Assembly (NCBI GenBank): GCA_002369055.1
Contig: DFEL01000015.1
Location: forward strand, 1-5,404
Source: Cyanobacteria bacterium UBA3803
GTDB lineage: Bacteria > Cyanobacteriota > Vampirovibrionia > Gastranaerophilales > Gastranaerophilaceae
DNA length: 5,404 nucleotides
Reading direction: 5' to 3'
The notes under the pieces are model-generated. The model made no database searches. It saw only the letters and a list, made by a program, of their open reading frames with translations, and was not told the DNA's origin. Numbering within the stretch: the first letter of the stretch is position 1; every line of letters starts with the position of its first letter. The translations under genes were made by a program, and so were the position numbers. Positions 1-5,404 of this stretch are shown here, piece by piece.

Positions 1-257
1 AAAATGGTTTTAAAATCATTTTTGGGAATACCGTATTGCATACGGATAACATCGAAAATATCTCCGTGTTCTCCGCATCCGAAACAATAAACCGTATTTG
101 TCGATTTATTAAAAGTCATACTCGGATTAGAATCGCTGTGATCCGTGGAAAGGCAGGAAAAATTTTTGTTCGTGTTAATTCCTTGGGATTGAAGATACCA
201 TTCAAGCATACCTTTGGCTTGCTCTTTTGTTCTTATCATTTCTTCTTTGGAAATCAT
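1..257 (-). CDS. CHC2 zinc-finger DNA primase, N-terminal part (runs off the window)
   Basis: The reading frame opens with ATG at 257 and stays open to the window edge, giving 85 residues. Residues 33-71 form a primase zinc finger: C35-x4-H40, the H-x4-PSM segment ending at M47, then YCFGCGEHGD with C58-x2-C61. This is the CHCC zinc site of DnaG-type primases, which bind template DNA to start RNA primers. Chromosomal DnaG normally has C-x2-H; the longer C-x4-H with DHSDSNPSM is, to my knowledge, typical of phage, plasmid and conjugative-element primases. The TOPRIM catalytic domain would lie beyond base 1. Start choice: AGGGTG (270-265) lies 7 bases before this ATG, whereas the next ATG (239) has a poorer site. 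A sigma70-type promoter sits just upstream. Whether it is a stand-alone primase, a primase-helicase or a replication protein cannot be seen. The zinc finger is clear; the mobile origin is inferred. Confidence 0.88.
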   Translation of the reverse strand, partial: MISKEEMIRTKEQAKGMLEWYLQSQGINTNKNFSCLSTDHSDSNPSMTFNKSTNTVYCFGCGEHGDIFDVIRMQYGIPKNDFKTI

Positions 258-289
258 TTCTTCACACCCTTTTAACTCATAAAATCTTT

Positions 290-318
290 ATAATATTTTA
301 CACAGACTTAACCTTCAA
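290..318 (-). promoter_or_regulatory. Sigma70-type promoter of the primase gene
   Basis: Read on the minus strand, TTGAAG (318-313) is followed after exactly 17 bases by TATTAT (295-290). These match the TTGACA and TATAAT consensus at 4 and 5 of 6 positions. Transcription would start near 283, leaving a leader of about 25 bases that contains the AGGGTG ribosome binding site. The primase therefore appears to have its own promoter, separated from the upstream gene by a terminator. Predicted only from motif and spacing. Confidence 0.6.
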
Positions 319-321
319 ATA

Positions 322-412
322 TTACGGATTTTATTGAGTTATACGGAAAGGTATATTAAAATAATCAAAACTTTAAAATGTATAAAAAATATTTATTTTA
401 ATACAATACGGA
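322..412. repeat. Three WTACGGA motifs in the primase upstream region
   Basis: TTACGGA (322-328), ATACGGA (341-347) and ATACGGA (406-412) lie in the same orientation in the AT-rich spacer upstream of the primase promoter. The first ends 4 bases from the -35 box. ATACGG also occurs inside the primase as an inverted pair, CCGTAT (31-36) and ATACGG (40-45), and once more as CCGTAT near base 93. They could be operator or iteron-like binding sites, or chance copies. The spacing (19 and 65 bases) is irregular, which argues against classical plasmid iterons. Confidence 0.3.
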
Positions 413-417
413 CAATA

Positions 418-449
418 AAAAATCCCGCCTAATTTAAGGCGGGATTTTT
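418..449 (-). terminator. Intrinsic terminator after the coiled-coil gene
   Basis: A perfect 13-bp stem (418-430 with 437-449) has a six-base AATTTA loop. Its core is the GC-rich CCCGCC/GGCGGG, flanked by A on one side and T on the other. On the minus strand the stem runs into a T tract 15 bases after the stop codon of the 464-679 gene. A T run also follows on the plus strand, so the hairpin could work both ways, but no plus-strand gene approaches it. Confidence 0.9.
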
Positions 450-463
450 ATAAAAAGGGAGAA

Positions 464-679
464 TTACTGCATATTGTGATTGCGGAGGATTTCTGCCGCT
501 TGCTGTGCCGAGAGATTTTTTTCTTGTAAAATTTTCGTTATCTCTTGCATAGCGAAGGATTCTTTTTTCTCTAAAAGCTCTTGGCGTTTTGCTTTTAAAT
601 TTTTTATTTTCGCCGTCGCTTTTTCGATTTTTTCATCAATCGCTTGAATTTGTTGTTCAAAATTTTCCGATACTGCCAT
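464..679 (-). CDS. Small coiled-coil protein, DUF4315-like (conjugative-element type)
   Basis: This encodes a 71-residue, highly charged helical protein. Residues about 8-40 show a heptad pattern with I11, I14, I18, A21, I25, L28 and L35 at core positions and many Lys/Glu outside, so a coiled-coil dimer is likely. A second short helix follows (residues 44-67), ending in LSAQQAAEILRN. The arrangement of a coiled coil plus a short C-terminal helix resembles the small DUF4315 proteins encoded in Clostridia-type integrative conjugative elements. This is recalled similarity, not a search result, and the function of that family is not established. There is no signal peptide or membrane segment, so it is probably cytosolic. 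Start: an ATG at 685 is also in frame but lies only one base from AGGAGG. The ATG at 679 lies 7 bases away and is preferred. It follows the 61-residue gene after 66 bases and has its own promoter. Confidence 0.8.
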   Translation of the reverse strand: MAVSENFEQQIQAIDEKIEKATAKIKNLKAKRQELLEKKESFAMQEITKILQEKNLSAQQAAEILRNHNMQ

Positions 680-686
680 AATCATT

Positions 687-692
687 CCTCCT
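687..692 (-). promoter_or_regulatory. Ribosome binding site that fixes the start at 679
   Basis: AGGAGG (692-687) is a full-strength Shine-Dalgarno sequence. One base separates it from the in-frame ATG at 685, too close for normal initiation. Seven bases separate it from the ATG at 679. The annotated start is therefore moved two codons downstream of the longest open frame. Confidence 0.8.
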
Positions 693-710
693 ATTCAAAA
701 CAACAAATTC

Positions 711-738
711 ATTATACAATATTTTTTTTAAAAATCAA
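711..738 (-). promoter_or_regulatory. Promoter of the coiled-coil gene
   Basis: On the minus strand TTGATT (738-733) is followed after 16 bases by a perfect TATAAT (716-711). The predicted transcript starts near 704, about 25 bases before the ATG at 679. The -35 box lies 8 bases past the stop codon of the preceding 61-residue gene. No terminator lies between the two genes, so read-through transcription from upstream is also possible. Confidence 0.65.
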
Positions 739-745
739 ATAAAAA

Positions 746-931
746 TTAACCAATTCTCATTCGATATTCTTTTAATTGCTCGTTCGCACTTTCTCGATGT
801 TTTTTATCATTATACATTCTATTTCCTTCGCACCACGGACAACCGCCGTGATTCCTGCAAGAAGGATCTATTGCTTTACCACCTCGATATGGTTTTCTTT
901 TATCTTTACCAAAATAGTTATTAAAACTCAT
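746..931 (-). CDS. 61-residue hypothetical protein with a CxxHxxCxxC cluster
   Basis: This short basic protein has three parts: a Lys/Arg-rich N-terminus (residues 9-19), a central Cys/His cluster C25-x2-H28-x2-C31-x2-C34 within SCRNHGGCPWCEGNR, and a charged, probably helical tail with another His at 45. The cluster suggests metal binding, most simply zinc. The four ligands fall three residues apart, more compact than a normal zinc ribbon. I recall similar CRNHG-x-C-x2-C small proteins from phages and mobile elements of Firmicutes, but cannot verify this and know no function. The basic flank would suit nucleic-acid binding (inference). Start support is strong: GGAGGTGAT, complementary to the 16S rRNA 3' end, with GGAGG 9 bases before ATG. 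No signal peptide or membrane helix is present. It is expressed from its own promoter, just after the adhesin terminator. Confidence 0.8.
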   Translation of the reverse strand: MSFNNYFGKDKRKPYRGGKAIDPSCRNHGGCPWCEGNRMYNDKKHRESANEQLKEYRMRIG

Positions 932-956
932 ATAATATCACCTCCGCTTTTTTTTT

Positions 957-985
957 ATTATATATTATTTGCGACAAAAAATCAA
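957..985 (-). promoter_or_regulatory. Promoter of the 61-residue gene
   Basis: TTGATT (985-980), a 17-base spacer and a perfect TATAAT (962-957) are read on the minus strand. Transcription would start near 950, in an A-rich run just before the GGAGG ribosome binding site (945-941). The -35 hexamer is identical to that of the coiled-coil gene's promoter, so both genes probably use the main sigma factor at similar strength. Confidence 0.7.
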
Positions 986-993
986 AATTTGAG

Positions 994-1030
994 AGCAAAA
1001 AATCCGTCCAAATTGAACGGATTTTTTGCT
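994..1030 (-). terminator. Intrinsic terminator of the adhesin gene
   Basis: A perfect 14-bp stem (994-1007 with 1017-1030) encloses a nine-base loop. On the minus strand it begins 25 bases after the adhesin stop codon, reads AGCAAAAAATCCGT and its complement, and the distal arm contains a six-T run. The position and form fit an intrinsic terminator insulating the adhesin from the small genes. It ends just before the next promoter. Confidence 0.85.
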
Positions 1031-1055
1031 ATAATTTACAATTTTGAATATAAAG

Positions 1056-4000
1056 TTAAGCCACTTTTTGCATATTATCTTCTTCTGTTTCGTCATAATC
1101 TTCTTCTATATCCGAAACATCATCAGAAGCGTGAAGCAAATGAAAATGCGAATCTAAATCCGTGTAATTTCCTTTTTGAAACGGAAACTCAACAGGCTGA
1201 AACACCTCTTTTTCCACATCATATTGAAGCGGCTCTGCTGTTGGTTTTACATTATCTTCTATAGGTGCCGTATCGGTAGTAGGCGTAATTTCTTTTGGAA
1301 CGGTATCAACAGGCTTAATCTCTGTCGGCGTTTCTTCTTCCGGTATCGTTTCATCGGAAATAGGCTCTGTTGAAATCGGTTTTTCCGAAGTTTCATCTGT
1401 AGAAGATTTTTCGGGAACGACTTCCGTAGGCGTTGTTTGAGTAGATTCGGAATCTGTTGTTTCCGTATCTGTCGGCTCGGTTTCTGTTGTTTCTTCTTCT
1501 GTTGGTGTAATTATAGGGATTGGAGTTGGCGTTGGTGTAGGGATAGGTTCTGGAATAGAACCATCTCTTATCACTAAATAAATTGTATTATTCTCTTTTC
1601 CCTCTGATTCGGCTTTAAATTTGAAATTATAACCCAACTGATCGGAATATAACTGAGATTTATAAATGCCTATTTCCGTTCCTTTTACATCATTACCGAA
1701 AATATGTTCCGGTTCTGTTACTTGACTTTTAGCTGTGGTTAATAAATCGCTAATAGAAGCTGTGTGTTCTTCTCCATCATAATTTATTTTTGTAGTCATA
1801 GAAGCAACATCAACTTCTACAGGTGTCATAAAGGTTGTTAAATAAGGCGTAGTATTCCCTTCGTAAATACGCCATATTTTATCTTGATTACTTTCACCAC
1901 TTATATCAAGATCAAATCCATTGTATGTCGTAGGAGTTTTTAATTCGTCTATTGTATTAGCAATACACTCTGTTGCATTGTAATCAATCATTTTGCCATA
2001 CAATATAGGTGTTGTTATATTGCTCCCCCATTTGCCGGAATTTTTATTTCGATAATGAGTATTATTTAATGTAATGGTTTTGCTATCTGTATTATTATAA
2101 ATTAAACCTCCTCTATAAATTGCGCTAATATCTCCTGCATTATACACATTAGTCATTGTAACATCTGATGAAACTGTACCGATTATGCCCCCGCCGTAGT
2201 TTCCTTTAACAGTTCCATTGTTATAAGAATCTTTTACAATTAAGCCGTTTGTTGTTATTGCTTCACCAACTAAACCACCTGCCGTAGCGGCGCTACTATC
2301 AATGAAGTTTCCAGAATTGAAACTTTGATTGATAGCAAGATTATTTACTTTAGCATATCCAATCAAGCCACCCAAAGAGCTATTGTTAGAAATTTTAATA
2401 TCGCCTATATTATATGTATGATTTAAGGAAATGCTTGAAGCGGGACTTGTTGAAGAAGATGAAGTTATTTGACCTATGATCCCGCCTGTATATTGTGAAC
2501 CTATAATAGAATTTGTATTATTTACATTATCCATTTCTATTTCAGTGTTATTGATTTGACCAATTATCCCACCTACACCATTACTGCCAGTTATTTTATT
2601 TGAATTATGGGTATTGTTGATTGATAATTTGGGTGACGAGGCTATATAACCAATTAAACCACCTGTAGCATTTGATCCTGTAATATCTCCCTCGTTATAA
2701 CATTTTCCTTTAAATTCTAAAGGAGTATAAATATTATAACCAATTAAACCACCTGTATCATTTTTTCCTTTAATCACGCCTTTATTAAAAACATTGTTAA
2801 AAATTAAATCACCGTAAGACGCATAACCAATTAAGCCACCGGTACCGTAGTCACTACTGGTAATATTTCCTGCGTTATAAACATTATCTAATTTAACAGA
2901 CGGGCGTTTAGAAACGGAAGCTCCGCTTATATATCCAATAATACCTCCAATTTGAGGACGGTTGCTTTGGATATTAGCTGAATTTCTACTATTATTTATG
3001 GTAACATTGGCATTATCTGTTACACCTCCAATTATACCACCAACACGATTTTTGCCTATAACTTCGTTTGTATTGTTTATATTTTCTAAAACACATTTGC
3101 TTTGACCGCCAATACTACCTATTAAACCACCTACATAATTATTGCTACCATTTACATTGACTGTATTAAATGGTTTGCCATTTGTTTCTTCGTTTAGAGA
3201 AAAAATTGAATCACTGACAGCACCAAATATTCCGCCTGTGTAAGAATTATGAGAAATAGAAGGATCAATATAAATAGAGCCGCTGTTATAAATATTATTT
3301 ACATCAAATGTTCCACCAATAATATCACCTACTAAACCACCGGTATAACCACCATCACTAGCAATATTTCCTTTATTATAAACATTGTTCAAAATCAAAT
3401 TATCTTCACTTTTGGCAAACTTTATTCTTCCTGTAATTCCACCAACATTGGAAAATTTACTAGAAATATTTCCTTCGTTATAGGAATTTATAAATTTCAC
3501 ATCTCGCATAAAATATTTATTATAACTATCACCGCCGTACCAAGTGGCTGCCCCCATAGCACCAACTAATCCACCTAAACAAGAGGCTGAGCTAAAACTT
3601 GAGCTTGTTGCAGAAGAAATAATTGAACCTGTATTGTAAGTGTTTTTTGCCTCAAATTTATTTAATCCGTTCGCGATATTGCCAATCAAACCACCTAGAA
3701 AACTCAACCCCCGAATATCCCCTAAATTAGATACATTGTTAAGGAATAAATTTTTAGGATTATCATTAACTTTATGATTGACTATGCCAATCAAACCACC
3801 TATGTTGTTGTTTCCTGTAATATCATTTTTGTTATGAATATCATTTATATAAAGATTGGTATTATTGATTTCGCCTATTAAGCCCCCTACATTATTTGCA
3901 CCATTTATATCAGAAGAATTATAAAGTTTGCCGTTTGAAATTTCATTGAGTGAAAGGCTAGAGGATAATTCTATTTTTCCGAATAAGCCACCTACTGATG

Positions 4001-5404
4001 AATTATCAACACCTGTAATCAAACCGTTATTAGAAATTTTATTATGATTAAGTGTACCTTGAAAAATTTCTCCAATCAAACCGCCAATACCACCACTCTG
4101 AGTTCCATCTGAAGTTATTGCTCCTTCATTATTTACATCGTTTAATGTTATGGAGGAATTTTCATTTTGGGAAACTTGCCCAACAATACCTCCAACAAAA
4201 GTTTTACCAAATATAGCACCACTATTTGATGAATGACGAATAATATTATTTGTGGTTGAGGAATAGCTATCAATTTTTCCGACTAACCCTCCGTGTCCCG
4301 CAAAAGGCATATTATCAACATCTTTATTTATACTAATTTGCCCTTTGTTATGAATGTTGCTTATAAAAGCGTTTGCTCCGCTATTGATTGTTCCAAGAAT
4401 ACCGCCAAGAACCCAAGTGCTATTACCTATTATATTCATATTATTTGCAACACTATAAATATTCAAATATCCTTCTTGTTCTACGCCTCCGAATAATCCA
4501 TAGGGTCTACGATTAGTATAAAAATGGGTATCGTTGTTGAAAATTAAATTTTCATCACTTATATTACGGATATTTCCGATTGTAGCATTTTTTACTTTAT
4601 CAACAATAAAAGCGTGATCTAGAGTGGGACTGTTATCTTTAAAATCAAAATTTCTTAATTCACCGTTAAGTGTAGAATCTTTAGAAAAAAATCCCTCCGA
4701 GCCATTTAATCCCGATATAGTTGTCCCCATACCGTTTAGAACACCCGAAAAAGTGATAGCGTTATCCGTTGTGTCTTTAATTCCTGTCCAAGAATCGGAC
4801 AAAGTTAAATCGCTACCGTCAAGCATATAATGACCTGTAGGAGATAAATTCTTTAATTCCGCTTCGGAAGTAAGCACCGTAAAATCATTTCGGTTTATAT
4901 TCGCATTGGTAGAACCGTCTAAATATTTACCTCCAATATTGCTTATATCTTCGCCTGTCGGCGTGTCTATGTGACCGTTTTCGGGAACGCGAAGATCCGT
5001 TTCCGTTGCATTGATTTTATCCGTATGTAAAATAGAGATATTACGCCCTCTAACCACTAATTTATCCGCTTGTATATCATTGAGAAATGCCACATCACCC
5101 ATTAAATCCTCCGCATTTGTTATAGAATTTAACGGATTTGTGCCACTCGTCAAATATTGCTCTTGCATTTCATCAGTAAGCAAATTAGTTGAAGCGTGTA
5201 ACGCTCCCGCATTGACGGAAGAATTTTTGCCAAAAAGAACCCCGCTGGGATTCATAATAAATAAATCAATATTTGGGGCATTGATATTGCCCATAATGCG
5301 AGAAGGATTGCCAAGACCGTCAACAAAATTTAAGGCTTTATCCATTCCGCTAAAATTTACGGTTTCATTTGCGTTTACGGAAAAATCTTCCCATTTTATA
5401 AGAG
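1056..5404 (-). CDS. Two-partner-secretion adhesin (filamentous haemagglutinin family, GLUG repeats), 5' end missing
   Basis: The frame enters from the window edge and encodes 1448 visible residues. An internal ATG at 5345 is not the start, because the 19 codons before it (LIKWEDFSVNANETVNFSG) already belong to the TPS domain. Visible order: TPS domain about 1-130, with NPSRIMG at 32-38 and NPSGVLFG at 51-58; an entry region about 174-240 (FTVLTSEAELKNL, then W-x-G-I, GVLNGMGTTISGL); about 25 GLUG-type repeats at 300-1120 built on GG(L/I)(I/V)G; an MBG/Ig-like domain at 1193-1280 (INYDGEEHTAS); a Pro/Thr/Glu-rich segment from about 1284; and an acidic tail ending EEDNMQKVA. TPS exoproteins are exported by Sec and then through an outer-membrane TpsB pore, folding as a right-handed beta-helix at the surface; adhesion or biofilm roles are usual. 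The signal peptide and TpsB are not visible. No LPXTG motif or autotransporter barrel is seen. Only four Cys are present. Adhesin is a class-level call; the ligand is unknown. Confidence 0.9.
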   Translation of the reverse strand, partial: LIKWEDFSVNANETVNFSGMDKALNFVDGLGNPSRIMGNINAPNIDLFIMNPSGVLFGKNSSVNAGALHASTNLLTDEMQEQYLTSGTNPLNSITNAEDLMGDVAFLNDIQADKLVVRGRNISILHTDKINATETDLRVPENGHIDTPTGEDISNIGGKYLDGSTNANINRNDFTVLTSEAELKNLSPTGHYMLDGSDLTLSDSWTGIKDTTDNAITFSGVLNGMGTTISGLNGSEGFFSKDSTLNGELRNFDFKDNSPTLDHAFIVDKVKNATIGNIRNISDENLIFNNDTHFYTNRRPYGLFGGVEQEGYLNIYSVANNMNIIGNSTWVLGGILGTINSGANAFISNIHNKGQISINKDVDNMPFAGHGGLVGKIDSYSSTTNNIIRHSSNSGAIFGKTFVGGIVGQVSQNENSSITLNDVNNEGAITSDGTQSGGIGGLIGEIFQGTLNHNKISNNGLITGVDNSSVGGLFGKIELSSSLSLNEISNGKLYNSSDINGANNVGGLIGEINNTNLYINDIHNKNDITGNNNIGGLIGIVNHKVNDNPKNLFLNNVSNLGDIRGLSFLGGLIGNIANGLNKFEAKNTYNTGSIISSATSSSFSSASCLGGLVGAMGAATWYGGDSYNKYFMRDVKFINSYNEGNISSKFSNVGGITGRIKFAKSEDNLILNNVYNKGNIASDGGYTGGLVGDIIGGTFDVNNIYNSGSIYIDPSISHNSYTGGIFGAVSDSIFSLNEETNGKPFNTVNVNGSNNYVGGLIGSIGGQSKCVLENINNTNEVIGKNRVGGIIGGVTDNANVTINNSRNSANIQSNRPQIGGIIGYISGASVSKRPSVKLDNVYNAGNITSSDYGTGGLIGYASYGDLIFNNVFNKGVIKGKNDTGGLIGYNIYTPLEFKGKCYNEGDITGSNATGGLIGYIASSPKLSINNTHNSNKITGSNGVGGIIGQINNTEIEMDNVNNTNSIIGSQYTGGIIGQITSSSSTSPASSISLNHTYNIGDIKISNNSSLGGLIGYAKVNNLAINQSFNSGNFIDSSAATAGGLVGEAITTNGLIVKDSYNNGTVKGNYGGGIIGTVSSDVTMTNVYNAGDISAIYRGGLIYNNTDSKTITLNNTHYRNKNSGKWGSNITTPILYGKMIDYNATECIANTIDELKTPTTYNGFDLDISGESNQDKIWRIYEGNTTPYLTTFMTPVEVDVASMTTKINYDGEEHTASISDLLTTAKSQVTEPEHIFGNDVKGTEIGIYKSQLYSDQLGYNFKFKAESEGKENNTIYLVIRDGSIPEPIPTPTPTPIPIITPTEEETTETEPTDTETTDSESTQTTPTEVVPEKSSTDETSEKPISTEPISDETIPEEETPTEIKPVDTVPKEITPTTDTAPIEDNVKPTAEPLQYDVEKEVFQPVEFPFQKGNYTDLDSHFHLLHASDDVSDIEEDYDETEEDNMQKVA
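1220..1560 (-). other. Pro/Thr/Glu/Ser-rich low-complexity segment of the adhesin
   Basis: About 110 residues (roughly 1282-1393 of the visible protein) consist almost entirely of Pro, Thr, Glu, Ser and Asp. They begin with PEPIPTPTPTPIP and continue with loosely repeated TPTE and (E/D)TT units. Such a segment is expected to be extended and disordered, acting as a stalk or spacer between the folded repeats and the C-terminus. The DNA shows matching short repeats, including runs of GTTGG/GTCGG-type triplets on the plus strand, which make length variation by slippage plausible. Confidence 0.75.
2030..4508 (-). repeat. Array of about 25 GLUG-type repeats in the adhesin
   Basis: I count 23 units starting with a canonical GG(L/I)(I/V/L/F/T)G motif, plus a degenerate first unit (YGLFGGV) and a degenerate last one (GGLIYNN). 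Unit length varies from 27 to about 45 residues, most often 29-30. The typical form is GGLIG, a short variable stretch, a beta-strand such as LxINNVxN, then xGxIxG before the next GG. This matches the GLUG motif family found in bacterial surface proteins and IgA1-type peptidases. Each unit probably forms one or more coils of a beta-helix. The units have diverged in most of the array but are nearly identical in DNA at about 2645-2845. Confidence 0.85.
5012..5404 (-). other. TPS (haemagglutination activity) domain of the adhesin, N-terminal edge cut off
   Basis: This is the secretion domain recognised by the POTRA domains of a TpsB partner. The visible signatures are WEDFSVNANETVNF, NPSRIMG, LFIMNPSGVLFGKNSSVNAGAL (here with Ser in place of the usual second Asn of NPNG) and later LVVRGRNISI. 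The expected upstream parts, a signal peptide and the first beta-strands of roughly 50-80 residues, would lie past 5404. The presence of this domain is the strongest evidence that the host has an outer membrane. Confidence 0.88.

Noticed and set aside
36..275. Plus-strand open frame of 79 codons
   Set aside because: It lies opposite the primase zinc-finger gene, which has clear motifs, a promoter and a ribosome binding site. The plus-strand product shows no recognisable features.
354..403. Inverted repeat TATTAAAATAA / TTATTTTAATA with a 28-base loop
   Set aside because: The 11-bp arms are purely A/T and lie in a very AT-rich spacer, so chance is a sufficient explanation. It would not form a stable hairpin.
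445..456. Palindrome TTTTTATAAAAA beside the terminator
   Set aside because: It is simple A/T sequence formed by the terminator T tract and the following A run. No separate function is supported.
776..1264. Plus-strand open frame of 162 codons with a hydrophobic, Phe-rich product
   Set aside because: It runs across the 61-residue gene, a promoter, a terminator and the adhesin 3' end on the other strand. Its composition is what the complement of these genes would give.
1176..1373. Plus-strand open frame, Arg/Phe/Leu-rich
   Set aside because: It is antisense to the Pro/Thr/Glu-rich adhesin segment and its odd composition follows from that. It shows no ribosome binding site of note.
2030..4508. 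Regular short repeats resembling a CRISPR array
   Set aside because: The repeated units are codons for GGLIG motifs in one open frame. They vary in length and sequence and lack unique spacers between constant repeats.
4293..4830. Two short plus-strand open frames (4293-4496 and 4624-4830)
   Set aside because: Both are antisense to the adhesin and show no domain or expression signal.
5343..5345. ATG as the start of the adhesin
   Set aside because: The frame stays open upstream to the window edge and those codons encode conserved TPS-domain sequence. No ribosome binding site precedes this ATG.

Overview
The window is AT-rich, and all four genes I can support are read from the minus strand. 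Two kinds of content sit side by side. One is the 3' part of a very large surface adhesin of the two-partner-secretion (filamentous haemagglutinin-like) type. The other is a cluster of small genes ending in the start of a mobile-element-type DNA primase. Purine-rich Shine-Dalgarno sequences (GGAGGTGAT, AGGAGG) and TTGATT/TATAAT promoters look like Firmicutes, yet a TPS-domain exoprotein needs an outer membrane. Together these fit a diderm Firmicute (Negativicutes, such as Megamonas, Veillonella or Dialister relatives). A Fusobacterium-like host is the main alternative. The taxonomic call is inference.

Layout, from high coordinates to low (the direction of transcription): the adhesin enters from beyond 5404 and ends at 1056. 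It has a TPS domain, a beta-strand entry region, about 25 GLUG-type repeats, a small MBG/Ig-like domain, a Pro/Thr/Glu-rich segment and an acidic tail. A strong intrinsic terminator (994-1030) closes it. A 61-residue protein with a compact CxxHxxCxxC cluster follows (746-931), with its own promoter and a full-consensus ribosome binding site. Next comes a 71-residue coiled-coil protein (464-679), also with a consensus-type promoter, closed by a hairpin terminator (418-449). A roughly 120-base AT-rich spacer with three WTACGGA motifs and a TTGAAG-N17-TATTAT promoter leads into a CHC2-type zinc-finger primase, whose first 85 codons (257-1) are in the window.

The primase zinc finger has the C-x4-H spacing I associate with phage, plasmid or conjugative-element primases. 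The small coiled-coil protein resembles the DUF4315 type of conjugative elements. I infer that the window lies on a plasmid, integrative element or prophage, and that the adhesin is either cargo of that element or lies at its edge. No integrase, relaxase, TpsB transporter, attachment site, tRNA, rRNA or CRISPR array is visible. The notable points are the primase start at the window edge, the GLUG array with signs of recent and higher-order duplication, the adhesin's lack of a recognised anchor, and the unusual Cys/His cluster of the 61-residue protein.
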